Source: Fictibacillus arsenicus (GTDB lineage Bacteria > Bacillota > Bacilli > Bacillales > Fictibacillaceae). Taken from it: a DNA stretch of 64,000 nucleotides. A program made the position numbers and the translations under genes. Shown here in pieces: positions 42,386 through 50,113 of this stretch (within the stretch, counting starts at the first letter, position 1; every line of letters begins with the position of its first letter). The notes beneath the pieces were generated by a model, which saw only the letters and a list, made by a program, of their open reading frames with translations, did not search any database and had not been told where the DNA came from. The DNA lies in NCBI RefSeq assembly GCF_001642935.1, contig NZ_CP016761.1:2542001-2606000 (forward strand), in the 5' to 3' direction.

Positions 42386-44167
42386 TTAGTGTTGAGTCAA
42401 TTCAAGGAATTCTTCTACATCAGCGGCTGCTAATTCGATTCCTTTTAACCAGAAATCTTGCTTCGTAATATCGATTCCTAAATGCTTTTGTGCTAATTCC
42501 TCTACTTCCATCTTTCCTGTGTCTTGTAAAAGCGCAATGTATTTCTCTTCGAATGAAGGTCCTTCTTCTTTCGCTTTTGCGTAAATTCCAGCAGAGAACA
42601 AATATCCGAATGTATACGGGAAATTATAGAACGGTACATCTGTAATATAGAAGTGAAGCTTAGATGCCCAGAAATAAGGATGATACTCAACTAGAGCCCC
42701 GTTAAATGCTTCCTTTTGAGCTTCTTCCATCAATTCACACAGACGCTCCACTGACAATTGACCGTTCTTTCTTTCTTCGTACATTCTTGTTTCAAACAAG
42801 AAACGTGCATGAATGTTCATAAAGAAGGCTACAGAACGCTGAGCTTTATCTTCTAAAAGAGCAATCTTTTCTTCTTTTGTTTTCGCGTTTGTAACAGCAG
42901 CATCTGCTACGATCATTTCAGCAAAAGTCGATGCTGTTTCAGCAACGTTCATCGCATAATTCGTTGCATAATAAGGTAATTCTTTCAATACATCTGAATG
43001 GAATGCGTGGCCTAGTTCATGTGCTAATGTAGAAACATTGCTCGGTGTTCCAGAGAACGTCATAAAAATACGCGTTTCTTTCTTAGTCGGGAAACCTGTA
43101 CAGAAACCTCCAGGTCTTTTTCCAGCACGGTCTTCTGCTTCAATCCATCCTTTAAGAAAAGCTTTCTCTGAGAAATCAGCCATTTTAGGAGCCAGCGAAC
43201 GGAAATGTTCAACGATAAACTGAGCCGATTCATCATAGCTCATTTTGCTGTTTGCTGAAGAAAGCGGTGCATCAACATCGTACCAGCTTAGTTTTTCTAA
43301 CCCGAGTAATTCTGCTTTACGATTTAGATATTTAACAAAAATATCTTTTTGAGATGAAATAGCGTCCCACATAGCCGTAAGTGTTTCTTCTTTCATGCGG
43401 TTGATTGCAAGAGGCTCTTTTAACGTTTCTTTCCACCCTCTATGTTTATAAATCTCATTTCTAAACCCAGCGATGTGATTTAGTGATGCTGCGCAAAATT
43501 CTCCCTCGTTATCCCATGCCTCAACGAACTTTTCGAATGTATCTTTTCTTATTTTACGATCAGGATTAGAATATTTATTTTCTGCTTGGCCAACAGACAA
43601 TTCTTCTTCTTTTCCGTCGATTTCAACTTTAATATTAATTCTTCCTACAACTAAATCATACAGTGTGGACCATGCATGGTATCCATCAACAGCAAGATCA
43701 TTGATTAAAGATTCTTCAGAAATGCCCAGTTTTTCTTTAGCTTGCATTCTTCTCTCGTTAAGTGTGAATGCGATATCTTTAAACTCCTGCATGCTGACTA
43801 CGTCTTTCCATGTATCTTCGGAGATTTCCATCAACTGCTTATCAAGTGCTGATCCCACATTAGAAAAAGAAGCATATACAGATTCTAATCGTCCCCGAAG
43901 TGCCATCGCTTTTTTATCTTTAACATCTTGAGCAATCAAACAACCAACAAATGATCCTGTTGTGGAAAGCCTTTCAGAAAAAGCTTGCATTTCTGAAATT
44001 AAGTTTACAAAGCTTTCATTTGAAAAAGTAAATTTATCTATTTTTTGTGCGAGAACCTTAACTTCCTCTTCCGCCCATTTTATTTCTGCTAATAGCTCTT
44101 TTGACTCACTGCCGCCAGGAAAAACAGAATCAAGTTCCCATGTTTGCCTTAAATCTTGTAATAGCAT
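42386..44167 (-). CDS. M3-family oligoendopeptidase (PepF type)
   Basis: A 593-residue metallopeptidase of family M3B. The zinc site is HELGHAFHSDVL (HExxH) with the third ligand in the following NVAETASTFAE (Glu). The preceding half is helical. It is cytoplasmic, with no signal peptide, and is expected to hydrolyse short peptides. It is monocistronic; upstream lie a 24-codon ORF and the SASP gene, downstream a MITE copy. It is likely PepF-like, but several paralogues exist in Bacillaceae, so I do not assign a specific symbol. Confidence 0.92.
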   Translation of the reverse strand: MLLQDLRQTWELDSVFPGGSESKELLAEIKWAEEEVKVLAQKIDKFTFSNESFVNLISEMQAFSERLSTTGSFVGCLIAQDVKDKKAMALRGRLESVYASFSNVGSALDKQLMEISEDTWKDVVSMQEFKDIAFTLNERRMQAKEKLGISEESLINDLAVDGYHAWSTLYDLVVGRINIKVEIDGKEEELSVGQAENKYSNPDRKIRKDTFEKFVEAWDNEGEFCAASLNHIAGFRNEIYKHRGWKETLKEPLAINRMKEETLTAMWDAISSQKDIFVKYLNRKAELLGLEKLSWYDVDAPLSSANSKMSYDESAQFIVEHFRSLAPKMADFSEKAFLKGWIEAEDRAGKRPGGFCTGFPTKKETRIFMTFSGTPSNVSTLAHELGHAFHSDVLKELPYYATNYAMNVAETASTFAEMIVADAAVTNAKTKEEKIALLEDKAQRSVAFFMNIHARFLFETRMYEERKNGQLSVERLCELMEEAQKEAFNGALVEYHPYFWASKLHFYITDVPFYNFPYTFGYLFSAGIYAKAKEEGPSFEEKYIALLQDTGKMEVEELAQKHLGIDITKQDFWLKGIELAAADVEEFLELTQH

Positions 44168-44276
44168 ATTCTTCCCCCTATTATGTACGTATTTTACACT
44201 CTTTTCTTATTATAAAAAATATTCAAACAAAAATCGACTATGAAGTTTATTTTTATTCATTTTTTATTTTTTTCCA

Positions 44277-44302
44277 TAAAAAAACTCCCCGAATTTGGAG
44301 AG
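44277..44302 (-). terminator. terminator after the 24-codon ORF
   Basis: Minus strand CTCTCC-aaattc-GGGGAG followed by TTTTTTTATGG, 9 bases after the small ORF's stop. Confidence 0.75.
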
Positions 44303-44310
44303 AATCTTTA

Positions 44311-44385
44311 TTATTCTGCGATTGCCGCATAAATAAAATAGGCTAACATCACTACGAATGATCCGTATAAAACAGCTTCCTGCAT
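44311..44385 (-). CDS. 24-residue hydrophobic small protein
   Basis: A short ORF, Met-Gln-Glu-Ala then VLYGSFVVMLAYFIYAAIAE: essentially one membrane helix. A textbook AGGAGG lies 7 bases before the ATG, and a terminator follows the stop, so it has all the parts of a translated gene. It lies between pepF and the SASP gene, beside sigK. Function unknown; a spore or membrane microprotein is possible. Confidence 0.6.
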   Translation of the reverse strand: MQEAVLYGSFVVMLAYFIYAAIAE

Positions 44386-44457
44386 CTTAACGCCTCCTGT
44401 TTTTACCTATTCTATTCCCTGTTTTTACGATTTAAACACCATTATTTCATTTTTTGT

Positions 44458-44739
44458 TTAACGGGCTTGTTTACCAAGGTTTGCTTTTGCTTGCTGAATA
44501 AGTTCTTTAACCATTCTGCCGCCAATTTGCCCCCCTACACGCCCTGCATCTTTTGAAGTGATCGTACCATTATAGCCCTTGCCAAGCTGTACACCCATAT
44601 CTTTAGCGACTTCATACTTCACATCATCAGGAGATTGTTCAGAAACGTTATATCCTGCTTCTCTCATTACTTTTGCTTTTAACTTATCTAGTCCTTCGCG
44701 TGCCTCTGGAACGATCGGTTGTCTTTTTCTTCTTGCCAT
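44458..44739 (-). CDS. alpha/beta-type small acid-soluble spore protein
   Basis: A 93-residue SASP. The conserved C-terminal block GKGYNGTITSKDAGRVGGQI and the KYEVAKDMGV segment (position of the GPR cleavage site) are evident. Such proteins coat spore DNA, switch it toward an A-like form, protect it from UV, and are degraded by GPR (encoded at 14070-15179) at germination. The length is somewhat above the usual 60-75 because of a basic N-terminal extension (MARRKRQPIVPEAREGLDKL). A forespore (sigma-G) promoter is expected; none could be defined with confidence. Confidence 0.9.
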   Translation of the reverse strand: MARRKRQPIVPEAREGLDKLKAKVMREAGYNVSEQSPDDVKYEVAKDMGVQLGKGYNGTITSKDAGRVGGQIGGRMVKELIQQAKANLGKQAR

Positions 44740-44784
44740 TTCAAAAACTCCTTTTTTTTTTTAGTTTGCCCGAAGCAAAAAATA

Positions 44785-44813
44785 AAAAGGCTGTAAATGT
44801 TACCAGCCTTTTG
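44785..44813 (-). terminator. sigK terminator
   Basis: AAAAGGCTG-gtaacattta-CAGCCTTTT then TTATTTTTTG on the minus strand, about 10 bases after the sigK stop. Confidence 0.85.
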
Positions 44814-44823
44814 TTTTCTTATA

Positions 44824-45531
44824 TTATCGTTCAGATTGCTGACGGCTTCTGTAGAATTCATGAAACAGCTTCATGAGCGCTCGCTTTTCAATTCGTGAAA
44901 CATAGCTTCTTGATATACCGAGTTGCTTGGCGATTTCTCTTTGTGTTTTTTCTTTTTGCAGATCGAGACCAAAACGGCCAACGATAACTTCTTTTTCCCG
45001 GTCATCCAATACATGAATATAATCGTAAATTTTCTTTTTTTGCATTTTTAATTGAATCGCATCAACTACATCTTCAGTTTCAGCTTTTAAAACATCGATG
45101 AGCGTAATCTCATTTCCTTCTTTGTCAGTTCCAATTGGGTCGTGAAGTGAGACATCTTTTTTCGTTTTCTTTAATGCACGAAGATGCATGAGGATTTCAT
45201 TTTCTATACACCGCGCTGCATACGTCGCAAGCTTAGTACCCTTCCCTCGCGAATAACTCTCTATGGCTTTGATCAAACCAATTGTACCGATAGAAATCAA
45301 ATCTTCCGTATCTTCCCCGGTATTTTCGAATTTTTTGACGATATGAGCAACAAGACGCAAGTTATGTTCAATCAACAGACCTCTAGCATGTTCATCACCG
45401 TTTGCCATATCTTTTAAGTACTGCTTCTCTTCATTCTCAGACAGTGGCTGGGGAAATGCATTGTTTTTTACGTATGATACAAAAAGCATGACTTCTTTAA
45501 AAAAATAGGCCAACACACCTACTAATGACAT
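44824..45531 (-). CDS. sigK: sporulation sigma factor SigK (uninterrupted)
   Basis: A 235-residue pro-sigma-K. The N-terminal pro-sequence (about residues 1-20, hydrophobic, [20 protein letters not shown]) is removed by SpoIVFB. Region 2 ([17 protein letters not shown] ... [20 protein letters not shown]) and region 4 ([14 protein letters not shown] ... [14 protein letters not shown]) are complete. It drives late mother-cell transcription. In B. subtilis 168 the gene is split by the skin prophage into spoIVCB and spoIIIC; here it is intact, so no site-specific excision is needed. Two SASP/small genes lie downstream on the same strand. Confidence 0.95.
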   Translation of the reverse strand: MSLVGVLAYFFKEVMLFVSYVKNNAFPQPLSENEEKQYLKDMANGDEHARGLLIEHNLRLVAHIVKKFENTGEDTEDLISIGTIGLIKAIESYSRGKGTKLATYAARCIENEILMHLRALKKTKKDVSLHDPIGTDKEGNEITLIDVLKAETEDVVDAIQLKMQKKKIYDYIHVLDDREKEVIVGRFGLDLQKEKTQREIAKQLGISRSYVSRIEKRALMKLFHEFYRSRQQSER

Positions 45532-45698
45532 AACAGCACCTCCAAGACAATTCTTACTCCTTTATCTTTATGCGAAACTGGGCTTGGGTGTGTCTGTACA
45601 TTAAAAATGGAACCTTTTTATTTCATTGGCGTAATAGTAATAAATGGTTTTCAAGAATTGGGATTACATCTATAATTAGGCTTGAATGGGGTGAAAAC

Positions 45699-46022
45699 AT
45701 GAATAAAACAAAGAAACTTATTGCAGGTGTTTCATCTGCTTCTGTAGCGGTTATGCTTTCTGGCTGTAATGATCAAGCTCAGGAGCTTCCACCAGAACCT
45801 ACTGATACTGAATGCCAGGATTGGGAATGGGATGAAGATGACGGCGTCTATGAATGTGACGATACCAATTCCCGTTATTTCGGCTATTACTTCTTTGGCG
45901 GCAGATATTTCAGCGGAGCGAGCAGTTTGTTGAAAAACTCGAAATATAAAGCTTACAAAAAAAGTTCAAGCTTCAAAGGCGGAAGTACTGGATTCGGGAG
46001 CAGTAAAGGCTTTGGAGGATAA
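45699..46022 (+). CDS. small YjfM/DUF1190-like lipoprotein
   Basis: A 107-residue lipoprotein: signal peptide MNKTKKLIAGVSSASVAVML ending in lipobox LSGC (Cys23), then an acidic Cys-containing segment (ECQDWEWDEDDGVYECDD), aromatic/Gly residues and a Ser/Gly tail (GSTGFGSSKGFGG). GGGGTG lies 5 bases before the ATG at 45699; the longer in-frame ORF to 45570 has no ribosome-binding site. It lies 16 bases before a DUF350 gene. E. coli yjfL-yjfM-yjfC and ygiB-ygiC show the same trio, which is the basis of the call; sequence similarity to DUF1190 is weak. Confidence 0.7.
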   Translation: MNKTKKLIAGVSSASVAVMLSGCNDQAQELPPEPTDTECQDWEWDEDDGVYECDDTNSRYFGYYFFGGRYFSGASSLLKNSKYKAYKKSSSFKGGSTGFGSSKGFGG

Positions 46023-46038
46023 AAATTAAGGAGTTGTA

Positions 46039-46437
46039 ATGATGAATTTATTTATTAATTTTGCGTTATATGCGGCTACCGGCCTCGGACTTTTATTTGC
46101 AGGATTTATTATCTTTGAATTATCAACAAAAACAAAGGAACTTCAGTTGATCAGCAAAGGTAATACTGCAGCTGCTCTATCGCTTGGCGGAAGACTTTTT
46201 GGTCTTGCTTTTGTAATCGGCTCTTCAATAGCTAACTCTTTAAGCATTATTGATCTGCTTATCTGGGGAGCAGTAGGGATCATTGCTCAGATTGCAGCGC
46301 TTTTCGTTGCAGAACATCTGGCCATTCGTTCAAGTATTTCAAAAGCCATAGATGCTGATAACAAAGCGATCGGGTTGCTCGTAATGTTTCTAAGCCTCTC
46401 TGTTGGATGGGTTATCGCACAATGTCTTACATATTAA
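46039..46437 (+). CDS. DUF350 membrane protein (YjfL family)
   Basis: A 132-residue protein with four membrane helices (FINFALYAATGLGLLFAGFI; TAAALSLGGRLFGLAFVIGS; IDLLIWGAVGIIAQIAALF; AIGLLVMFLSLSVGWVIAQC), characteristic of DUF350/UPF0719. The GNTAAALSLGG loop is family-typical. AAGGAG lies 7 bases upstream of the ATG. It is co-directional with the upstream lipoprotein and shares the module with the ATP-grasp enzyme at 47277. Molecular function unknown. Confidence 0.85.
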   Translation: MMNLFINFALYAATGLGLLFAGFIIFELSTKTKELQLISKGNTAAALSLGGRLFGLAFVIGSSIANSLSIIDLLIWGAVGIIAQIAALFVAEHLAIRSSISKAIDADNKAIGLLVMFLSLSVGWVIAQCLTY

Positions 46438-46442
46438 AATAG

Positions 46443-46717
46443 GGCTCTTTTCTAAAAGATTGTTGTATTTCGTTACCTATCTTCATTGATAAATTGATTG
46501 GAGTGCAAGATACGAGACTCCTCGAAAATGAAAATCAACATTTTCTTCGTGCGATGTAATGCTGTTGAAGCCTTCCTTGTCCTGCGGGAGAAGCGGGACA
46601 GGTGAGACTCTGTAAGCGCAAAGCGCTGAGGAGGCTCACCGCACGCCTCGCGGAAAGCGAGCATTCTGGAACGGAAATCAACCACTTCCAAGAGCAACAA
46701 TGATAGCAAAAACAGCC
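46443..46717 (-). mobile_element. MITE-like repeat, copy H (long subtype)
   Basis: 275 bp, minus orientation. The ends read GGCTCTTTTCTAAAAGATTG and, reverse-complemented, GGCTGTTTTTGCTATCATTG. It carries the same extra module as copy E (CTCCTCGAAAATGAAAATC ... CTTCGTGCGATGTAATG ... CTTCCTTGTCCTGCGGG). Flanks TAAAATAG and TAAATATA do not form an exact duplication. It is inserted inside the YjfM/L-ATP-grasp locus, between the DUF350 gene and the 148-residue unknown gene. Confidence 0.75.
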
Positions 46718-46756
46718 TAAATATAAGCATGCAGCTATTGCCGCATGCTTATATTT
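46718..46756 (+). terminator. terminator hairpin between the DUF350 gene and 46749-47195
   Basis: AAATATAAGCATGC ... GCATGCTTATATTTTTTC: a 14-bp stem with a T run on the plus strand. It overlaps the stop codon of the minus-strand gene, so it may serve both directions. Confidence 0.7.
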
Positions 46757-47195
46757 TTTCTCCTACATACATGACATAAACAGCACGGTCTTCATCCAGT
46801 TCTGCTGAATCTCTTAAAAATTGACCTTGCCTTGGAATCTCTACTACATCCTTTAAAAGATACCTCATCACATCCCAATGGCTGTTTAATGCCTGGACAT
46901 GTAATAAGGGCATATCACCTGTATTTTGATATTGCCTGAACTCTAAAAAGATTCCTCTTCCTTTGTAGCTTGTCTCATCTGAGAAACGTCTGGCAGGACC
47001 TTTTTCCTTTACGATTAAAATCTCTTCGCTTCCTTTCATTTCATTCGATTGAAGTTCATATTCTTTTTGGCCCGTAACGAAAAATTCACATAACTGTCTC
47101 GCATATTTTTCATCATTTTGCATATTTTCAGGTATTTTATATGTTAAGAAAGGTTCATATCCATCTGATTTTTCTATGTAATAAGTTAATTCCAT
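46749..47195 (-). CDS. unknown protein, 148 residues, divergent from the ATP-grasp gene
   Basis: I do not recognise the family. It is soluble, with no signal peptide or membrane helix, and of mixed charge. It starts MELTYYIEKSDGYEPFLTYK, contains ILIVKEKGPARRFSDETSYK and GIFLEFRQYQNTGD, and ends AVYVMYVGEKI. The start is ATG 47193-47195 with AAAGGG 9 bases upstream; the earlier ATG (47204) overlaps that site. It is divergent from the glutathionylspermidine-synthase-like gene, with only 81 bases between starts, so the two may share control. Confidence 0.75.
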   Translation of the reverse strand: MELTYYIEKSDGYEPFLTYKIPENMQNDEKYARQLCEFFVTGQKEYELQSNEMKGSEEILIVKEKGPARRFSDETSYKGRGIFLEFRQYQNTGDMPLLHVQALNSHWDVMRYLLKDVVEIPRQGQFLRDSAELDEDRAVYVMYVGEKI

Positions 47196-47276
47196 TATTC
47201 TCATCCCTTTTATTATTTGTTATCTTTATGATATCAGTTTTTATGAATGTATGTGTTGCCGGAGGTTTTTATTATT

Positions 47277-48515
47277 ATGGGCTATATTGATGAAAGAAAA
47301 AATTTTTATGAGAAGATTCCTGAGTTTTGGGCAGATATGTATGGGCAAGAGTATGCGTTATTTAAGCCGCTCTTTATTGAAAAAGAAGAAGCTGATTCAG
47401 TTGAGGAGTTTGGGTACAAAGTGAGTCAAATTCTTTTTAAAACAGCAGCACTTCTTCAATCACAAAGCCTGGACGATGATATTTTAAGCCTTTTAGGTTT
47501 TCCGGATTCACTGTTTCCGTTCCTCCGGTTTCTTACACCGCTCCCAAAAACAGTGATCGGCAGAATTGACTCCATTGAAACTCTTGATGGACATAAAGTT
47601 ATGGAGTTTAACAGTGATACACCTACGTTTATCTATGAGTGCTTTAAAGTAAACGGGCTGATTTCGGGACATTTTGGCGGTGATGACCCTAATGCAGGTT
47701 CTGAAAAGGAACTGAAACGTGCGGTTCGATCAGCGATTCTTACTTCCTATCGAGAATTAATAACTTCACATTCTCCAAACATTGTATTTACATCACATGA
47801 TGACAATATAGAAGATAAAGAAACCGTCCTTTATTTGAAAAAGCTATGCGGTTTTCCTTCTCAATACATACCGTTAGACCAGCTTATTATCAGAAAAAAT
47901 GAAGGTCTTTATGATACAGAAGGGAAAAAGATTGATGTCTTGTACCGGCAGACATTTCCGATAGAATTACTTATACAGGATAAAGATATAGCGACAGATG
48001 AGGAAATCGGACTGCAGCTGACTGATCTTGTTATCAAAAAAAAGCTTGCTATTGTAAATCCTCCATCTGCATTTTTATTGCAGAGCAAAGCTGTACTTGC
48101 CGTCATTTGGGGCATGCATGAAGAGCGTGCATCCTATTTTACAGAGGAAGAACACGAATGGATCGGCCAATATTTTTTACCAACCTATTTAGAACCTGAT
48201 CTTTTCCTGAAAAATAAGGAGATGTTTGTGCAAAAGCCAGTATTTGGCCGTGAAGGTGATACGGTCCGAATATATGATGAAAAAGGAATGCTGCTCGATC
48301 AGGACAAACATACAACATATGAACATTACGTTAGTGTTTATCAGAAGTACGTTCCCCTTCCAAAAATGAAGTTCGAATCACAAAAAGGAACGATTGAAGG
48401 ACATCGTATGACAGGTACATTTGTCATTAACGGTAAACCAAGTGCTTTCGGTTACCGTGTAGGAAACCGTATTACAGATAACCTTTCTTACTTTCTTCCC
48501 TCTTGTATAAAATAA
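47277..48515 (+). CDS. glutathionylspermidine synthase-like ATP-grasp ligase (YjfC/YgiC family)
   Basis: 412 residues. The family's opening (RKNFYEKIPEFWADMYGQEY), the middle ATP-grasp segment (VMEFNSDTPTFIYECFKVNG) and the C-terminal YLEPDLFLKNKEMFVQKPVF, FGREGDTV and TGTFVINGKPSAFGYRVGNR are present; the amidase half of E. coli GspS is absent. Relatives ligate an amine to a peptide or glutathione-like carboxylate; the substrate here is unknown. ATG 47277 is chosen, with GGAGG about 11 bases upstream. Association with DUF350 and a YjfM-like lipoprotein repeats the enterobacterial yjfLMC arrangement. Confidence 0.87.
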   Translation: MGYIDERKNFYEKIPEFWADMYGQEYALFKPLFIEKEEADSVEEFGYKVSQILFKTAALLQSQSLDDDILSLLGFPDSLFPFLRFLTPLPKTVIGRIDSIETLDGHKVMEFNSDTPTFIYECFKVNGLISGHFGGDDPNAGSEKELKRAVRSAILTSYRELITSHSPNIVFTSHDDNIEDKETVLYLKKLCGFPSQYIPLDQLIIRKNEGLYDTEGKKIDVLYRQTFPIELLIQDKDIATDEEIGLQLTDLVIKKKLAIVNPPSAFLLQSKAVLAVIWGMHEERASYFTEEEHEWIGQYFLPTYLEPDLFLKNKEMFVQKPVFGREGDTVRIYDEKGMLLDQDKHTTYEHYVSVYQKYVPLPKMKFESQKGTIEGHRMTGTFVINGKPSAFGYRVGNRITDNLSYFLPSCIK

Positions 48516-48517
48516 AA

Positions 48518-48556
48518 AGCGCCTTTCCACTTTATTGTGGAGGGCGCTGATTTTTT
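48518..48556 (+). terminator. terminator after the ATP-grasp gene
   Basis: AGCGCC(T)TTCCAC-tttatt-GTGGA(G)GGCGCT, then TTTTTT: long and GC-rich. It also lies directly after the end of the convergent yrzI-like gene. Confidence 0.88.
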
Positions 48557-48557
48557 A

Positions 48558-48710
48558 TTAAAGCATTGAAGATATATTATATGATGCCTTTTCTTTAGCC
48601 CGATCATATAGAGATTTTACTCTCTTATCATAAATGTATTGTTCTTCTGATCTATGGACTCTTTTAATTGAAAAGGTAATCGTTACAAAAAACAAATGTA
48701 ATGTAAACAT
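48558..48710 (-). CDS. YrzI-like small protein (probable sporulation protein family)
   Basis: 50 residues: a hydrophobic N-terminus (MFTLHLFFVTITFSIKR) followed by a charged C-terminal helix (SEEQYIYDKRVKSLYDRAKE). This is the architecture of the Bac_small_yrzI family, annotated as probable sporulation proteins, and recalls YrzI of B. subtilis. GGAG lies 11 bases before the ATG. It is downstream of two even smaller ORFs on the same strand. Function unknown. Confidence 0.7.
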   Translation of the reverse strand: MFTLHLFFVTITFSIKRVHRSEEQYIYDKRVKSLYDRAKEKASYNISSML

Positions 48711-48749
48711 ATTGTTATTCACTCCAAATTCATTATTTTATTTTTTCGG

Positions 48750-48809
48750 TTAGGTTGAGTCTTTCTCCGTTAACAGCCAAGTAAGCAGTGTAATTCCTAC
48801 CATAATCAT
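48750..48809 (-). CDS. 19-residue hydrophobic micro-ORF
   Basis: Peptide MIMVGITLLTWLLTEKDST: a short membrane-seeking segment with a charged tail. A very strong AAAGGAGGAG lies 6-8 bases before the ATG, which is why I list it. It is upstream of yrzI and just after a pair of terminator hairpins. It could be a micropeptide or a leader for yrzI translation; no homologue is recognised. Confidence 0.45.
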   Translation of the reverse strand: MIMVGITLLTWLLTEKDST

Positions 48810-48837
48810 TGCAATCTCCTCCTTTAAATTATTATAT

Positions 48838-48909
48838 AAAAAACACCGCAGGAATCCCTGCGGTGCAAAAATGGTCATAAAAAAACCGCAGGCATTCGAC
48901 CCGCGGTGT
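48838..48909 (-). terminator. tandem near-identical terminator hairpins
   Basis: Two successive hairpins: 48885-48907 (ACCGCGGG/CCTGCGGT type, then TTTTTTTATG on the minus strand) and 48844-48865 (CACCGCAGG-gat-TCCTGCGGTG, then TTTTTTATAT). They follow the 26-residue ORF and precede the 19-residue ORF. Confidence 0.8.
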
Positions 48910-48922
48910 CCTTTAAACATAA

Positions 48923-49003
48923 TTAAATAGACATACTGCTCCATTTGGCGGTCGAACGTAAGTTTTTATTCAATTTCATTGTTGTACGTAACTTTAAAAT
49001 CAT
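48923..49003 (-). CDS. 26-residue basic micro-ORF
   Basis: Peptide MILKLRTTMKLNKNLRSTAK then WSSMSI: strongly basic, no acidic residue. AAAGGAGG lies 9 bases before the ATG, a sigma-A promoter with ideal spacing lies about 40 bases upstream (49045-49073), and two terminators follow. It is therefore a complete small transcription unit, although the peptide is unknown. It could also be a small RNA with an incidental ORF. Confidence 0.5.
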   Translation of the reverse strand: MILKLRTTMKLNKNLRSTAKWSSMSI

Positions 49004-49044
49004 GTTGTTCAACCTCCTTTTTGTAATTTTACTTTCCTTAGCAA

Positions 49045-49073
49045 ATCATACACAATTTACCATGTGTTGTAAA
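49045..49073 (-). promoter_or_regulatory. sigma-A promoter of the micro-ORF unit
   Basis: TTTACA (49073-49068), 17 bases, TATGAT (49050-49045) on the minus strand: one mismatch in each box and ideal spacing. Confidence 0.7.
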
Positions 49074-49219
49074 GGATTTTATTGGCCATTAAAAGGATAT
49101 TCATTTTGCTCAGAAAGTTTCCTGCTTTTTTTAAAATTGGGTATTATTTAAGAAAGTTATTTATGTGTACACTTTCACAAACTTTTATTATAATAATAAT
49201 CGTAAAGGGGGAAACACAA

Positions 49220-50110
49220 ATGATACATCCTAAGGTCATTTTCGCTTCTACAAGACCTTTTTCATTAACGGCGTCAGTTATACCTGTTATATTTGGAACG
49301 ATTTTAGCTTTGCAATGGACAAGCATCAATTGGACTGCATTCTTACTTACACTTTTTGGAGCTGTATTTTTGCAATGCGGCACAAACCTTGTAAATGATT
49401 ATTTTGATCATGTTAAAGGAGCAGATATTCCTGGTTCGTTAAGCCCGTCTGGTGTTATAGACCGAAAAGAAATGACACCTCGACAAGTATACATTACAGG
49501 ACTTATTTTCTTTAGCCTGAGTATTATTATTGGATTAATTTTAACAGCATTAACTGGACCGATAGTTCTTTATATTGGTATTCCTTCACTATTGGTAGGA
49601 TACTTTTACACAGCTACACGTTATGCATTAGCTTATAACGGATTAGGTGAAGTAGCTTCAGGAAGTACTCTTGGAATTTTAGCGGTCGTTGGATCTTTTT
49701 ATACCCAAACACTTAATTTGAATTTGGAAGTCTTTTTGGCAGCAATACCAAATGCTCTTCTTGTAATGGCTATTCTGCATGCAAATAATTTAAGAGACTT
49801 TGATACAGATAAACAAATCGGAAAAACAACAATTGCGGGACTGATCGGCAGGAAAGCCTCCCGTATAGAGTACTATATTCTAATGCTTGGAACGTACGTT
49901 AGTTTAATTGCTTTAGTCTTTTTAAATATTTTACCTGTTTGGAGTTTGATTGCTGCTATTACCCTTCCTATTGCATTAAAAGGGCTGCAGATTGCAGTAT
50001 CCACTTGGGAAGCCAAGCAGCTTAACAAAGCTCTAGGATTAACAGCCATGCTTCATATGGCTTTTGGGATTCTATTATGTATTGGAACACTGACAGGTAT
50101 TCTGTTATAA
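49220..50110 (+). CDS. UbiA-family prenyltransferase, MenA-like
   Basis: A 296-residue membrane protein with about nine helices. The first Asp-rich motif is NLVNDYFDHVKGAD; the second region is NNLRDFDTDKQIGKTTIAGL, characteristic of 1,4-dihydroxy-2-naphthoate polyprenyltransferases (MenA) of menaquinone synthesis. AAAGGGGG lies 8 bases before ATG 49220; the upstream in-frame extension to 49082 has no ribosome-binding site. No other men gene is adjacent, so MenA activity is probable but not certain; a second MenA-like paralogue is possible. Confidence 0.82.
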   Translation: MIHPKVIFASTRPFSLTASVIPVIFGTILALQWTSINWTAFLLTLFGAVFLQCGTNLVNDYFDHVKGADIPGSLSPSGVIDRKEMTPRQVYITGLIFFSLSIIIGLILTALTGPIVLYIGIPSLLVGYFYTATRYALAYNGLGEVASGSTLGILAVVGSFYTQTLNLNLEVFLAAIPNALLVMAILHANNLRDFDTDKQIGKTTIAGLIGRKASRIEYYILMLGTYVSLIALVFLNILPVWSLIAAITLPIALKGLQIAVSTWEAKQLNKALGLTAMLHMAFGILLCIGTLTGILL

Positions 50111-50113
50111 CAA

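Noticed and set aside
48945-49151. 68-residue plus-strand frame before menA
   Set aside because: It runs antisense to the promoter and micro-ORF unit, lacks a ribosome-binding site and resembles no known protein.
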